From assembly GCF_013280595.1 (NCBI RefSeq), contig NZ_JAAATY010000019.1:62001-126000 (forward strand): a stretch of DNA of 64,000 nt. Reading direction: 5' to 3'. The stretch is from Kibdelosporangium persicum. GTDB taxonomy: Bacteria; Actinomycetota; Actinomycetes; Mycobacteriales; Pseudonocardiaceae. The notes under the pieces were generated by a model. The model was not told the DNA's origin. It was given only the letters and a program-made list of their open reading frames with translations, and ran no database searches. Made by a program: the position numbers and the translations under genes. How positions within the stretch are numbered: the stretch's first letter is position 1; each line of letters opens with the position of its first letter. Below are positions 55,466 to 63,733 of this stretch, one piece after another.

Positions 55466-56967
55466 GCAAGCCGATCGGAACGTTCTGCCTCGTTCTGCAC
55501 AGCCATCTGCCCTGGCTGGCGCACCACGGGTCCTGGCCGGTCGGCGAAGAATGGCTGTACCAGGCCTGGGCGAACTCGTACCTTCCTGTCGTCGATCTGC
55601 TGCGGCGGTTCGCCGACGAAGGCCGTGCGGAAGTCCTCACGCTCGGCGTCACGCCGGTCCTCGCGGCTCAGCTGGACGATCCCTACTGCCTGCGCGGTTT
55701 CCACGACTGGCTGGGCAACTGGCAGCTTCGGGCGCGTTACGCGGCTGTGCGTTGGCAGCACGGCGATCCGTTGCTCAAGGACCTGGCCGCGGCCGAGCAC
55801 CGGGCCTCGGAGAAGGCGCTGACCGCGTTCGAAACCCAGTGGCGGCACGGTTTTTCGCCGGTTCTCCGGTCCTTTGTGGACGCGGACACGATCGAACTGC
55901 TCGGCGGCCCGGCCACGCATCCGTTCCAGCCCCTGCTGGATTCGCGGCTCCGGGACTACGCCCTCCGGCTCGGCCTGACCGACACGCGGATACGGATCGG
56001 GCGTCAGCCGGAAGGCATCTGGGCGCCCGAATGCGGTTACGCCCCCGGCATGGAGTCGACGTACGCCGCAGCGGGCGTGCAGAGGTTCCTGGTGGACGGG
56101 CCGTCCTTACGGGGCGACACGGCAGCCGCGCGGACGGTCGGGGACTCGGACGTGGTCTGCTTCGGGCGTGATCTCGAAGTCACGTATCGGGTCTGGTCCC
56201 CGAAGGCCGGGTATCCTGGCCACGCCGACTACCGCGACTTCCACACCTACGACCACCCGTCCGGGCTCAAGCCGTCCCGGGTGACCGGCAAGCACATCGA
56301 GCCATGGGACAAGCAGCCGTACGATCCGGCGCGCGCTGCCGTTGCGGTGCAACGACATGCCGACGACTTCGTGGACACAGTGGTCAGCCGGCTGACCGGG
56401 CTCCCGGAGAATTCCCTTGTCGTGGCGGCGTACGACACCGAGCTTTTCGGACACTGGTGGCACGAAGGCCCGGCGTGGCTTGAGGCCGTTCTGCGCAAGC
56501 TGCCGGAGGCGGGCGTTCGCGTCACCACGCTCAAAGGCGCGCTCGACGCCGGACATCTGGGGCCGAGGGTCGATCTGCCCGCGTCTTCCTGGGGTTCGGG
56601 AAAGGACTGGCGGGTCTGGGACGGTGAGCAGGTCGCCGATCTGGTCGCGACAGGCGCCGACCTTCAGCGCGACCTGTTGTCCAGCATGGACACGTTCGGC
56701 ACGACCGCCCGGAACGCCGCCGCGGACCAGCTTGTCCGGGAAGCCCTGCTCGCGCTGTCCAGCGACTGGGCGTTCATGGTCACCAAGGACTCCGCCGCCG
56801 ACTACGCCCGGCGCCGCGCCAAGGTGCACACCGAGCGCTTCGGTGAACTGGCGGAACTGCTCCGGCTCGGCCACGCCGACCGGGCGCTTGCCCGGGCAAC
56901 CGAGCTGCAGAGGGAGGACTTCCTGTTCGGCCATCTGGACGCGCGTAAGCTACCAAGCGGTTGTTAG
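55462..56967 (+). CDS. Glycoside hydrolase family 57 enzyme (Rv3031-like branching enzyme candidate)
   Basis: 501 residues starting at TTG 55462 (LSKPIGTFCLVLHSHLPWLA); this rare start is chosen because the family begins with exactly this LHSHLPW segment and it overlaps the upstream stop. Catalytic nucleophile Glu in GIWAPECGYAPGME, acid Asp in VAAYDTELFGHWWHEGPAWL. A C-terminal helical domain with SSDWAFMVTKDSAADYARRR is typical of alpha-1,4-glucan branching enzymes of GH57. Likely makes alpha-1,6 branches in the polymethylated glucan or glycogen built by the next gene. Confidence 0.88.
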   Translation: MSKPIGTFCLVLHSHLPWLAHHGSWPVGEEWLYQAWANSYLPVVDLLRRFADEGRAEVLTLGVTPVLAAQLDDPYCLRGFHDWLGNWQLRARYAAVRWQHGDPLLKDLAAAEHRASEKALTAFETQWRHGFSPVLRSFVDADTIELLGGPATHPFQPLLDSRLRDYALRLGLTDTRIRIGRQPEGIWAPECGYAPGMESTYAAAGVQRFLVDGPSLRGDTAAARTVGDSDVVCFGRDLEVTYRVWSPKAGYPGHADYRDFHTYDHPSGLKPSRVTGKHIEPWDKQPYDPARAAVAVQRHADDFVDTVVSRLTGLPENSLVVAAYDTELFGHWWHEGPAWLEAVLRKLPEAGVRVTTLKGALDAGHLGPRVDLPASSWGSGKDWRVWDGEQVADLVATGADLQRDLLSSMDTFGTTARNAAADQLVREALLALSSDWAFMVTKDSAADYARRRAKVHTERFGELAELLRLGHADRALARATELQREDFLFGHLDARKLPSGC

Positions 56968-57016
56968 GGATACCCGTGAGTAGCTCCGCCGCCGGAGATG
57001 CGAGGATCAAGCCCTT

Positions 57017-58267
57017 ATGCGCGTGCTGATGTTGTCCTGGGAGTACCCGCCGGTGGTCGTCGGCGGGCTGGGCAGACACGTGTACGCGCTGGCCAAGCAC
57101 CTGACGGCAGCCGGGCACGACGTCGTCGTGCTGTGCCGTCAGCAGGCGGGCACCGACGTGACCACGCACCCGACGTCGGACGACGTCGTCGACGGCGTGC
57201 GCGTGATCCGGGTGGCCGAGGACCCGCCACATCTGGTGTTCGAACGCGACCTGGTGGCGTGGACGCTCGCCATGGGACACGCGATGGTCCGGGCAGGGCT
57301 GGCGTTGTTCAGGCAATGGCGTCCGGACGTGATCCACGCGCACGACTGGCTGGTCACGCACCCCGCCGTGGCGCTCGCGGAGGAAACCGGCAAGCCACTG
57401 GTCGCCACGATCCATGCGACCGAGGCCGGGCGGCACAGCGGCTGGTTGTCCCAGGCGTTGAACCAGCAGGTCCACTCGGTGGAATGGTGGCTGGCCAACC
57501 GGGCCGACGCGCTGGTGACGTGCTCGGCCGCGATGCGTGCCGAGGTCGCGCACCTTTTTGATCTCGATCCGGCGGACATCACGGTGATCCACAACGGCAT
57601 CGAGCCACGGTCCTGGCGCGTACCGGCGGCAACCGTGCGCGCGACGCACAAGCAGTACAACCCCGGTGGCGGCCCGATGCTGCTGTTCTTCGGCCGTCTG
57701 GAGTGGGAGAAGGGCGTGCAGGACCTGATCGCCGCACTGCCCCGGATCCGCCGCTCACACCCCGGCACGAGGCTCGTCGTGGCGGGCAAGGGCCGTCACG
57801 CGCCCGAGCTGGTACAGGACGCCCGCAAGGCACGTGTGCTGCGCTCTGTCGACTTCGTCGGGCATCTGACGGACAGTCAGCTGGTCGCCGCGTTGGCGGC
57901 TGCTGACGTCGTCGTCCTGCCCAGCCGTTACGAGCCGTTCGGCATCGTCGCGCTGGAAGCCGCCGCGGCCGGCGCGCCTCTCGTCGCGTCCACGGCAGGC
58001 GGACTGGGCGAGGTTGTCGTGCATGGCGAAACCGGGCTCTCGTTCGCCCCCGGGGACGTGGAAGGGCTCGCCGCGTCGGTCCGGTCCGTCCTGGACGATC
58101 CGGCCTCGGCCCGCCGCCGTACCCGCGCCGCCAAGGCCCGGCTCACCACCGACTTCGACTGGGGCCAGATCGCGGCCGCGACCGTGCGCGTCTACGCGGA
58201 CGCCCGGGTGGCGGACCACGGGCCGCTGGGCCGCCCGAAGATCGCCACCGGCAACGCCTTTATCTAG
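57017..58267 (+). CDS. GT4-family alpha-glucosyltransferase (Rv3032-like)
   Basis: 416 residues, the same size as Rv3032. GT-B fold: MLSWEYPPVVVGGLGRHVYA (donor-loop GGLG), HAHDWLVTHPAVALAEETGK, ATIHATEAGRHSGWLS, FFGRLEWEKGVQDLIAALP, and PSRYEPFGIVALEAAAAGAP with the E-x7-E motif. Glycogen-synthase-like enzymes of this type elongate alpha-1,4-glucans from nucleotide sugars, in mycobacteria for methylglucose lipopolysaccharide and glycogen. The stop codon overlaps that of the convergent acetyltransferase (CTAG, 58264-58267). Confidence 0.9.
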   Translation: MRVLMLSWEYPPVVVGGLGRHVYALAKHLTAAGHDVVVLCRQQAGTDVTTHPTSDDVVDGVRVIRVAEDPPHLVFERDLVAWTLAMGHAMVRAGLALFRQWRPDVIHAHDWLVTHPAVALAEETGKPLVATIHATEAGRHSGWLSQALNQQVHSVEWWLANRADALVTCSAAMRAEVAHLFDLDPADITVIHNGIEPRSWRVPAATVRATHKQYNPGGGPMLLFFGRLEWEKGVQDLIAALPRIRRSHPGTRLVVAGKGRHAPELVQDARKARVLRSVDFVGHLTDSQLVAALAAADVVVLPSRYEPFGIVALEAAAAGAPLVASTAGGLGEVVVHGETGLSFAPGDVEGLAASVRSVLDDPASARRRTRAAKARLTTDFDWGQIAAATVRVYADARVADHGPLGRPKIATGNAFI

Positions 58268-59019
58268 GAGTCCTTGAGGATCTTCCGCACGGCCTCGCGG
58301 GCCTTGCGGTCCATGTCGGCGATCGCGGCCCGGCGCTCGGCCTTGGCCTCGTAGTCCGCGAGCCGGTCGCGCACGACTTTCGCGGGCGTGCCCACCGCGA
58401 TCGCGTAGTCCGGGATGTCGCCGCGCACCACGGAATGTGCGCCCAGCACACATCCCCGGCCGATCCGCGTGCCGCGCAGCACGGAGACCTTGGTGCCGAT
58501 CCACGTGTCCGGGCCGATCCGGACCGGGGACTTGACGATGCCCTGGTCCTTGATCGGGATGTGGATGTCCTCGGTGACGTGGTCGAAGTCGCAGATGTAC
58601 ACCCAGTCCGCGACGAGGGAGGCGTCCCCGAACTCGATGTCGAGGTAGCAGTTGACGACGTTGGCGCGGCCGAACACGGCCTTGTCGCCGATCCTGAGCG
58701 AGCCTTCGTGGCAGCGGATGGCGTTGCCGTCGCCGATGTGCACCCAGCGGCCGATCTCCATCCGGCCGTAGCCGGGACGGCAGTGGATCTCCACGTTCTT
58801 GCCGAGGAACACCATGCCGCGCAGCACGATGTGCGGGTTGAGCAGCCGGAACTTGAGCAACCGGTAGTACCGCACCAGGTACCAGGGGGTGTACGCCCGG
58901 TTGCGCACGATCCAGCGCAACGAGTCCATCGTCAGGAACTTCGCCTGCTGCGGGTCGCGCCGCGCCCGCCACCAGCCACGCGCCCTCGCGGCCATCGGCG
59001 AGCCCCACATCGATGTCAT
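58264..59019 (-). CDS. Hexapeptide-repeat O-acetyltransferase (Rv3034c-like)
   Basis: 251 residues from ATG 59019. Left-handed beta-helix repeats run through the middle: IVLRGMVFLGKNVEIHCRPG, YGRMEIGRWVHIGDGNAIRC, IEFGDASLVADWVYICDFDH (active-site His), VRIGPDTWIGTKVSVLRGTR and IGRGCVLGAHSVVRGDIPDY. The family acetylates sugars using acetyl-CoA. Its position next to the GT4/GH57/methyltransferase genes matches Rv3034c, proposed to acylate methylglucose lipopolysaccharide; the same role is inferred here. Confidence 0.85.
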   Translation of the reverse strand: MTSMWGSPMAARARGWWRARRDPQQAKFLTMDSLRWIVRNRAYTPWYLVRYYRLLKFRLLNPHIVLRGMVFLGKNVEIHCRPGYGRMEIGRWVHIGDGNAIRCHEGSLRIGDKAVFGRANVVNCYLDIEFGDASLVADWVYICDFDHVTEDIHIPIKDQGIVKSPVRIGPDTWIGTKVSVLRGTRIGRGCVLGAHSVVRGDIPDYAIAVGTPAKVVRDRLADYEAKAERRAAIADMDRKAREAVRKILKDS

Positions 59020-59076
59020 GCCCCACAACGTAGATGACCATCCCGGGCGACGTTCCGCGCACCCCGCCCCGGCTCT

Positions 59077-59128
59077 CCCCTCGTGAGTGTTTGTCCGGGT
59101 TCTAACCCTGATAAACACTCACGAGGGG
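59077..59128. repeat. Dispersed hairpin repeat, copy 3 of 3
   Basis: Arms 59077-59101 and 59104-59128, beginning CCCCTCGTGAGTGTTT and ending AAACACTCACGAGGGG, with two mismatched pairs and a two- to four-base loop. It ends 10 bp beyond the stop of the TPR gene on the minus strand, so it is placed as a terminator would be. Confidence 0.9.
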
Positions 59129-59138
59129 GAGGTGGGGG

Positions 59139-61550
59139 TCAGATGATGTCCACCGTGCAGAAGATCCGGAGGTTCTCGGCGGCGGCCTTGGTCGCCGGGT
59201 GGGCGGAACCCAGCGTGCCGCGCAGGCTCTGCACGCTTCTGCGCTGCAGGTCCGCGGACTCGTCCAACTGGCCCAGTCCGCGCAGGTGAAGCGCCAGGTT
59301 TGTGGCGATCGCGTTGGTGTGCGGGTGTTCTTCGGGCAGGACGCGCTCCGCCCGCTCCAGGGTGTCCAGGCCGAGGTCCCTGGCCGCCGCGTACTGGCCC
59401 GCTCTGGCCAGGTCGTTGGCCAGATTGGCCGCGCAGACCAGGCTGAACGGGTGGTCGTCACCCAGGGCAGCGCGCATCCGGTTCATCGCCTTCTCGTTCA
59501 GCCCGCGAGCCGTGGAGAGCTCCCCGAGGACGTGCAGGGTCACGGCCACGTTCGTCGCCGCGGCCAGGGTGAACGGGTGGTACTGCCCCCAGGCGGTCTG
59601 GCTCAGCTGGTGAACGTGCAGTCCCAGCCTGCGGGCCTCCTCGAGCCTGCCGAGCTGCCGCAAGGTCACCGACACGTTCAGCGCGGCGGAGATCGCTTCC
59701 GGGCCTGCCTCGCCGTACCGGCCGATCAGGCCGTCCAGCGCGACCTGGCCGAGCGACAGGGCGCTGGTCGCGTCGCCGGCCGAACGCCGTGCCAGGGCAA
59801 GGGTTCTGGTCGCCTGAAGCGTCAGCGGGTGCCGGATTCCGGCGTGCTCACGCAACCGCCGTACCGTCTCGTCCTGAACCTGACAGGCTTCCAGCCAGTT
59901 GCCGCACGCGATCAGGTCGATCGCCCAGCTGTCCAAAGTAGACAACACGGCGAGGTGGTTCTCGCCGAGGACGACCGATTTCCGCCGCGCTGTTCGCTCG
60001 CTGAGTTGCCGCGCGGCCTCGAACTCCCCGCACAGCCGCAGGGTTGACGCGTGAACGCCCGCTGCCGCAAGGGTGTCCGGATCGTCGTCGCCGAAACTGT
60101 CCCGCGCGCACTGCCAAGCGTCCTTGCTCCACGTCCGCGCGGCGGCGAAGTCGCCTGCCGCGCACAGATCCTCGGCCAGGAACCGGGCGGACAGCACGGT
60201 GTCCTCGTGGTCGGCACCGAGGTGCTCCCGCGACCGGGCCACCGCGGCCTCGCCGATGCTTCTGGCCTCTTCGAACAGTCCGGCCTGGCGTGTCGCCCGC
60301 GCCAGCCAGCGCGCGGCGATCAAGCTGTGCCTTGTGTTGTCCTGCCAGCGATCCACCAGATTCGCGGCGATGGCCCGCGCGTCGTGTGGATCGCCCCATG
60401 TGGACAGGAAGATCACCATGTTGACCGCCAGCCTGCGTACGTTCGGATCGGTCGAACCGATCACGTCGCCGGCCAGCATGTGCGGCAACAGATCCGCGTA
60501 CCGGGACCAGTGCGCCGCGTTCTCCGGATCGTGGGGATCGGCGTGGACGAGGATCCGGTGCGCCTCCGCCCGCAGCGTCTCGTCCCGCGGAATCCAGTGA
60601 GTCAGCTGGAAGCAGTCGGTGCGATGGTCCACCTTGGCCAGTCCGCGCTCGCTGAGCTGCCGGATCTCACGGCCGAGCAGGACCGGGTCGCGGACACCGG
60701 CGAACAGCGCGCGCGGTATCGGCCCGTCAGCGAAGAAGGCGCAGATGCTGAGCAGGTCCGTCTGGTCGAGATCCGGTTCGGCGCGCACCCAGGGGACGTC
60801 TGTCGCTTTCCCGTTCGCGCTACGGGCCGTCACCACGATGTGCCCGGGTCCTGCCGGGAAGAACGGCCGTACGTCGTCGATCCGGCCGGCGTTGTCGAAG
60901 ACCAGCAGCGAGTCACGGGACCGCAGCGCATCCAGGACGGCCGGAACCGCCGCCCGCGCGCTGGGTTCGACCGGCAACTTCAGCCGCATGGCCAGCTCGA
61001 CCAGTGCGATTCGCACAAGCGCCGGGTGCGCCGACGGGATCCACCAGACCACGTCGTGGTCGCCGGCGTGCCGACGGGCGTACTCGGCCGCCAGCTCGGA
61101 GCGGCCAGGGCCGGTCAGCACGACCGGGCTGCGATCCCTGATCGCGGCCAGCAGGTCGACCGGCGCGGCGAAATCGTCCGCCCGGGGCGGGATGTGTCCG
61201 CACACCGTCGCGTGGTCGGTCCGGTCCGCACCACGCTGGCGCGGCACGTCACCGCTGAGCATCTGCCGTGCCCACGACACCGCACGCGACCTGGGCTCCA
61301 GCTCGTTCAGCACCCGCAAGAACGTCGTCAGCGCGCCCGGGTGCTGGTCGCATGCCAGCAGGATGCTGTAGATGTGCTGGCGGGTCGACGGGAAATGCCT
61401 GACCTGCAAGGGCAGCCCGAGGTACTGCCCGACCAGGTCAAGGCACAGTCCCCGGCCGATGGGATCGCGGAGCACCTGGACCTGTTCGAGCGTCTCCACG
61501 ACCGCCTGCCACACATCCCGCCGCCGCCCCAGGCCAGCCAACGGCCACAC
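59139..61550 (-). CDS. EAD - degenerate P-loop NTPase - TPR protein (STAND-like)
   Basis: 803 residues from GTG 61550 with GGAGGTGAC upstream. Residues about 8-98 (VWQAVVETLEQVQVLRDPIG onward) resemble the effector-associated domain at the end of the next gene's product. An NB-ARC-like region follows, but the Walker A reads VVLTGPGRSELAAEYARR without the GKT lysine; Walker B-like SLLVFDNA remains. From about 430 to 800 there are kinesin-light-chain-like TPRs (HPFTLAAATNVAVTLHVLGE, HPFSLVCAANLANDLARAGQ, HPHTNAIATNLALHLRGLGQ). Such proteins are hubs that bind partners through EAD-EAD contacts. Same operon as the cyclase (43-bp gap). Confidence 0.85.
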   Translation of the reverse strand: MWPLAGLGRRRDVWQAVVETLEQVQVLRDPIGRGLCLDLVGQYLGLPLQVRHFPSTRQHIYSILLACDQHPGALTTFLRVLNELEPRSRAVSWARQMLSGDVPRQRGADRTDHATVCGHIPPRADDFAAPVDLLAAIRDRSPVVLTGPGRSELAAEYARRHAGDHDVVWWIPSAHPALVRIALVELAMRLKLPVEPSARAAVPAVLDALRSRDSLLVFDNAGRIDDVRPFFPAGPGHIVVTARSANGKATDVPWVRAEPDLDQTDLLSICAFFADGPIPRALFAGVRDPVLLGREIRQLSERGLAKVDHRTDCFQLTHWIPRDETLRAEAHRILVHADPHDPENAAHWSRYADLLPHMLAGDVIGSTDPNVRRLAVNMVIFLSTWGDPHDARAIAANLVDRWQDNTRHSLIAARWLARATRQAGLFEEARSIGEAAVARSREHLGADHEDTVLSARFLAEDLCAAGDFAAARTWSKDAWQCARDSFGDDDPDTLAAAGVHASTLRLCGEFEAARQLSERTARRKSVVLGENHLAVLSTLDSWAIDLIACGNWLEACQVQDETVRRLREHAGIRHPLTLQATRTLALARRSAGDATSALSLGQVALDGLIGRYGEAGPEAISAALNVSVTLRQLGRLEEARRLGLHVHQLSQTAWGQYHPFTLAAATNVAVTLHVLGELSTARGLNEKAMNRMRAALGDDHPFSLVCAANLANDLARAGQYAAARDLGLDTLERAERVLPEEHPHTNAIATNLALHLRGLGQLDESADLQRRSVQSLRGTLGSAHPATKAAAENLRIFCTVDII

Positions 61551-61593
61551 GGTGTCACCTCCGTGTCTCGTGCACGCCCGGTTCGGGCATAGC

Positions 61594-62505
61594 TCAGTCG
61601 ACCGAATCCGACAACAGCAGCCGCTTGATACCCTCCAATCGGCGTACTCCCCCGGAGTCGCCGTCCAGCTGGCGCACCGCCTCGATCAGGTCGAGCAGAC
61701 CGTGTTCGTGCCGTAGACAAGTCTGGACCAGTGCGAAGACGTGCAGCCGGGTGATCGCGTGGTACGGCACCGCGGTCGCGATGTTCGGCGGCAGCAGATC
61801 GATCAGCATCGCCCGGCCGGTCGCCTCGCGCACGAAAGGCAGTTCCAGCAAGGCGTCCACGATGTCCGACAACGGTGTCACGTGTGTCTGCTGCTGCACC
61901 GGCACCGACGGCTCGACCGGTTGCGGCAAGGACACCTGCACGCCGGGCAGCCGCAGCCAGGCCACGGTCTCGGTCTGCTTCACCGAAACCGCGATCCGCC
62001 GGTAGTCGTCCGGTGCGGCGTCCGGTTCCTGGGCGATCACGTCGTGGTAGAAGTCGTTCGAGGCGATCAGCGCCAGCATGCCGCCGGTCTGCGCCAGAGC
62101 GGACTTCGCCGGCTTGGCGTCGAGGATCCGGAACGCCAGGTTGACCGCGTGGCTGACCACTCCGTCGGAGTTCTCGTAAACCTCGCCGTGGTGCAACGCG
62201 ACACGCAACTGCACCCGGGCCTCCGATGCGTGCACGGCGTTGTAGCGCCGTAGTGCGGCGAGCAACCGTGTGTGCCACTGGTCGGCGAGCCACAGTTTCG
62301 GGAACTCCGGCGGCACCAGGATCATCGCGCCGTCGCCGCGGTCCTCGTGGTAGACCTGTTTCCAGAAGATCCCCGCTTCGTCGAACGCGGCCCGGAGCAT
62401 CTCGTACATGCCCTCGTGGACCGTCCGCAGGTGCGTCAGGGTTCTCCTGGGGTCGGTGAAGGACGCGATGTCGACAGCGACAATCGCCCGGTGTTCTGTG
62501 GTCAC
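61594..62505 (-). CDS. Class III nucleotidyl cyclase with C-terminal effector-associated domain (EAD2-like)
   Basis: 303 residues from GTG 62505 with GGGGAGTGATC upstream. Cyclase domain (about 5-180): metal Asp in AIVAVDIASFTDPRRTLTHL, second metal Asp in YHEDRGDGAMILVPPEF, RVALHHGEVYENSDGVVSHA, then the transition-state Asn and Arg in VNLAFRILDAKP. All key residues are present, so it can probably make cAMP or cGMP. The C-terminus (about 212-300; LSDIVDALLELPFVREATGR, AMLIDLLPPNI, YHAITRLHVFALVQTCLRHE) is an effector-associated domain. No membrane segment. Divergent to the Crp/Fnr gene. Confidence 0.85.
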   Translation of the reverse strand: MTTEHRAIVAVDIASFTDPRRTLTHLRTVHEGMYEMLRAAFDEAGIFWKQVYHEDRGDGAMILVPPEFPKLWLADQWHTRLLAALRRYNAVHASEARVQLRVALHHGEVYENSDGVVSHAVNLAFRILDAKPAKSALAQTGGMLALIASNDFYHDVIAQEPDAAPDDYRRIAVSVKQTETVAWLRLPGVQVSLPQPVEPSVPVQQQTHVTPLSDIVDALLELPFVREATGRAMLIDLLPPNIATAVPYHAITRLHVFALVQTCLRHEHGLLDLIEAVRQLDGDSGGVRRLEGIKRLLLSDSVD

Positions 62506-62615
62506 GACGGATCACTCCCCATAATCGCCGCCCCAGGCCGGTGTTGTGAGTCCAACCATAGCTGGCAGCCGGGTGAGAATTGTTGTGTTCCAGGTCGTTT
62601 ACTTGGCAACCTGAA

Positions 62616-63287
62616 GTGGTGGACACAGGGCCGGACAGTTTCTGGGGGAGGCTGACGACCGCGGAACGCGGTGTGATCGAACAGGTCTCGGCCCGGCGCG
62701 TGTACGCCGCGGGGGACTATCTTTGTCATGAAGGTGACCAGTCCAGGCACGTGATCGTGGTGATCTCCGGGCACGTCCAGGTCATCACGCACACCCTGGA
62801 CGGCCGCGAAGTGGTGATCGCGTTGCGGTCCGCGGGTGACATCCTCGGCGAGATGGCGGCGTTGTACGACCAGCCGCGCACAGCGACTCTGCGAGCTCTC
62901 GACAAGGTCGAGGCGTTCACAATTCCCAGCAACAGATTCACCCATCTGTGTCAGACGCGCGCGAAACTGTCGTGGACCTTGCTCGGTGTGCTGCACGCCC
63001 GGTTCGGCGAACTGAACCAGCAGCGGGCCGAGTACGGCGGCGGCAGCGCCAGCCAGCGGGTGTACGCCCAACTGGCGCAGATGGCCGTCGAACACGGCGC
63101 CCGGGACGGCGCGACGATCGAGATCAAAGCCGGGCTCACCCAGCAGCAACTGGCCGACAACGCGGCCACATCGCGGGAGTCCTACGCCCGCGCGCTGCGC
63201 GTGCTGCGAGACCGTGGCATCATCAGCACGGGCCGCGGCTGGATCCGCGTGCACAGGCTCGACGAGCTGAGAAAACTCGCTCGTTAG
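62616..63287 (+). CDS. Crp/Fnr-family transcription factor with intact cyclic-nucleotide pocket
   Basis: 223 residues from GTG 62616 (the frame is open back to TTG 62580). Cyclic-nucleotide-binding domain: RRVYAAGDYLCHEGDQSRHV, VISGHVQVITHTLDGREVVI and the phosphate-binding cassette GDILGEMAALYDQPRTATLR, which keeps the Glu and Arg that hold the cyclic phosphate. No Cys cluster, so not an oxygen-sensing Fnr. C-terminal HTH_Crp: GLTQQQLADNAATSRESYAR then ALRVLRDRGIISTGRGWIRV. Divergent to the nucleotidyl cyclase gene, which makes it the natural receptor of that enzyme's product. Confidence 0.88.
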   Translation: MVDTGPDSFWGRLTTAERGVIEQVSARRVYAAGDYLCHEGDQSRHVIVVISGHVQVITHTLDGREVVIALRSAGDILGEMAALYDQPRTATLRALDKVEAFTIPSNRFTHLCQTRAKLSWTLLGVLHARFGELNQQRAEYGGGSASQRVYAQLAQMAVEHGARDGATIEIKAGLTQQQLADNAATSRESYARALRVLRDRGIISTGRGWIRVHRLDELRKLAR

Positions 63288-63291
63288 CCCT

Positions 63292-63311
63292 TCTGTGTCA
63301 GCTGACACAGA
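63292..63311. promoter_or_regulatory. Perfect 20-bp palindrome, Crp-type operator candidate
   Basis: TCTGTGTCAGCTGACACAGA is fully self-complementary. Its TGTGT-N6-ACACA layout is that of Crp-family sites (TGTGA-N6-TCACA). It begins five bases after the Crp/Fnr stop and lies 55 bp before the start of the small membrane protein gene at 63367. Confidence 0.65.
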
Positions 63312-63366
63312 GAATCCGCGCCTTTCCGGGTTTCATCAGAAGCACGAGACCCGAGGAGGGGGCGCA

Positions 63367-63624
63367 ATGGACCCGTTTCTTCCAGCTCCGGACCCAGGCA
63401 GGTGGCGCCGCGGTTTCTTCGCCGCGTGCATCGCCATCCCGTTCACCGCGATGCAGATCTGGGCGATCACGGTGGTGCTGAGCACCGCGACCATGGAAGG
63501 CGCCGCAGGGCTTGCGTTCCTGCTCGCCGTCGGAGGTTCCGCGGTCGCGGTGGTCGACGGCTGGCGCTGGGCATGGCGCCTCGGTCACAACTCGACGGAG
63601 GGCGTCCCCGAACCAGCCAGGTGA
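63367..63624 (+). CDS. Small two-helix membrane protein
   Basis: 85 residues from ATG 63367, preceded by GAGGAGGGGGCGCA. It begins MDPFLPAPDPGRWRRGFFAA, followed by two membrane helices (IAIPFTAMQIWAITVVLSTA and GLAFLLAVGGSAVAVVDGWR) and a short hydrophilic tail. No family recognised. The perfect palindrome at 63292 in front of it suggests control by the adjacent Crp/Fnr protein, so it may be an output or partner of the cyclase/EAD module. A GC-rich hairpin follows. Confidence 0.65.
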   Translation: MDPFLPAPDPGRWRRGFFAACIAIPFTAMQIWAITVVLSTATMEGAAGLAFLLAVGGSAVAVVDGWRWAWRLGHNSTEGVPEPAR

Positions 63625-63631
63625 AGAGCGC

Positions 63632-63660
63632 GACCGTCGGCCCGAGGGGGGCCGGCGGTC
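63632..63660 (+). terminator. Hairpin after the small membrane protein gene
   Basis: Arms GACCGTCGGCCC (63632-63643) and GGGCCGGCGGTC (63649-63660) pair at 11 of 12 positions around a five-base loop. Seven bases after the stop codon. No U-tract. Confidence 0.6.
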
Positions 63661-63733
63661 CCGCTCCATAATCAGGTGCCGGCGAGATTTCGGCCGGTGG
63701 GCTGAGCGCCGTGGTCCGCTCATCCGGTCAGCG

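Noticed and set aside
59139-61550. FxSxx-COOH peptide system (FxsT-type TPR protein)
   Set aside because: The TPR layout is similar, but no FxsA-like peptide ending in F-x-S-x-x or radical SAM FxsB gene is nearby; the neighbours are cyclase and Crp genes.
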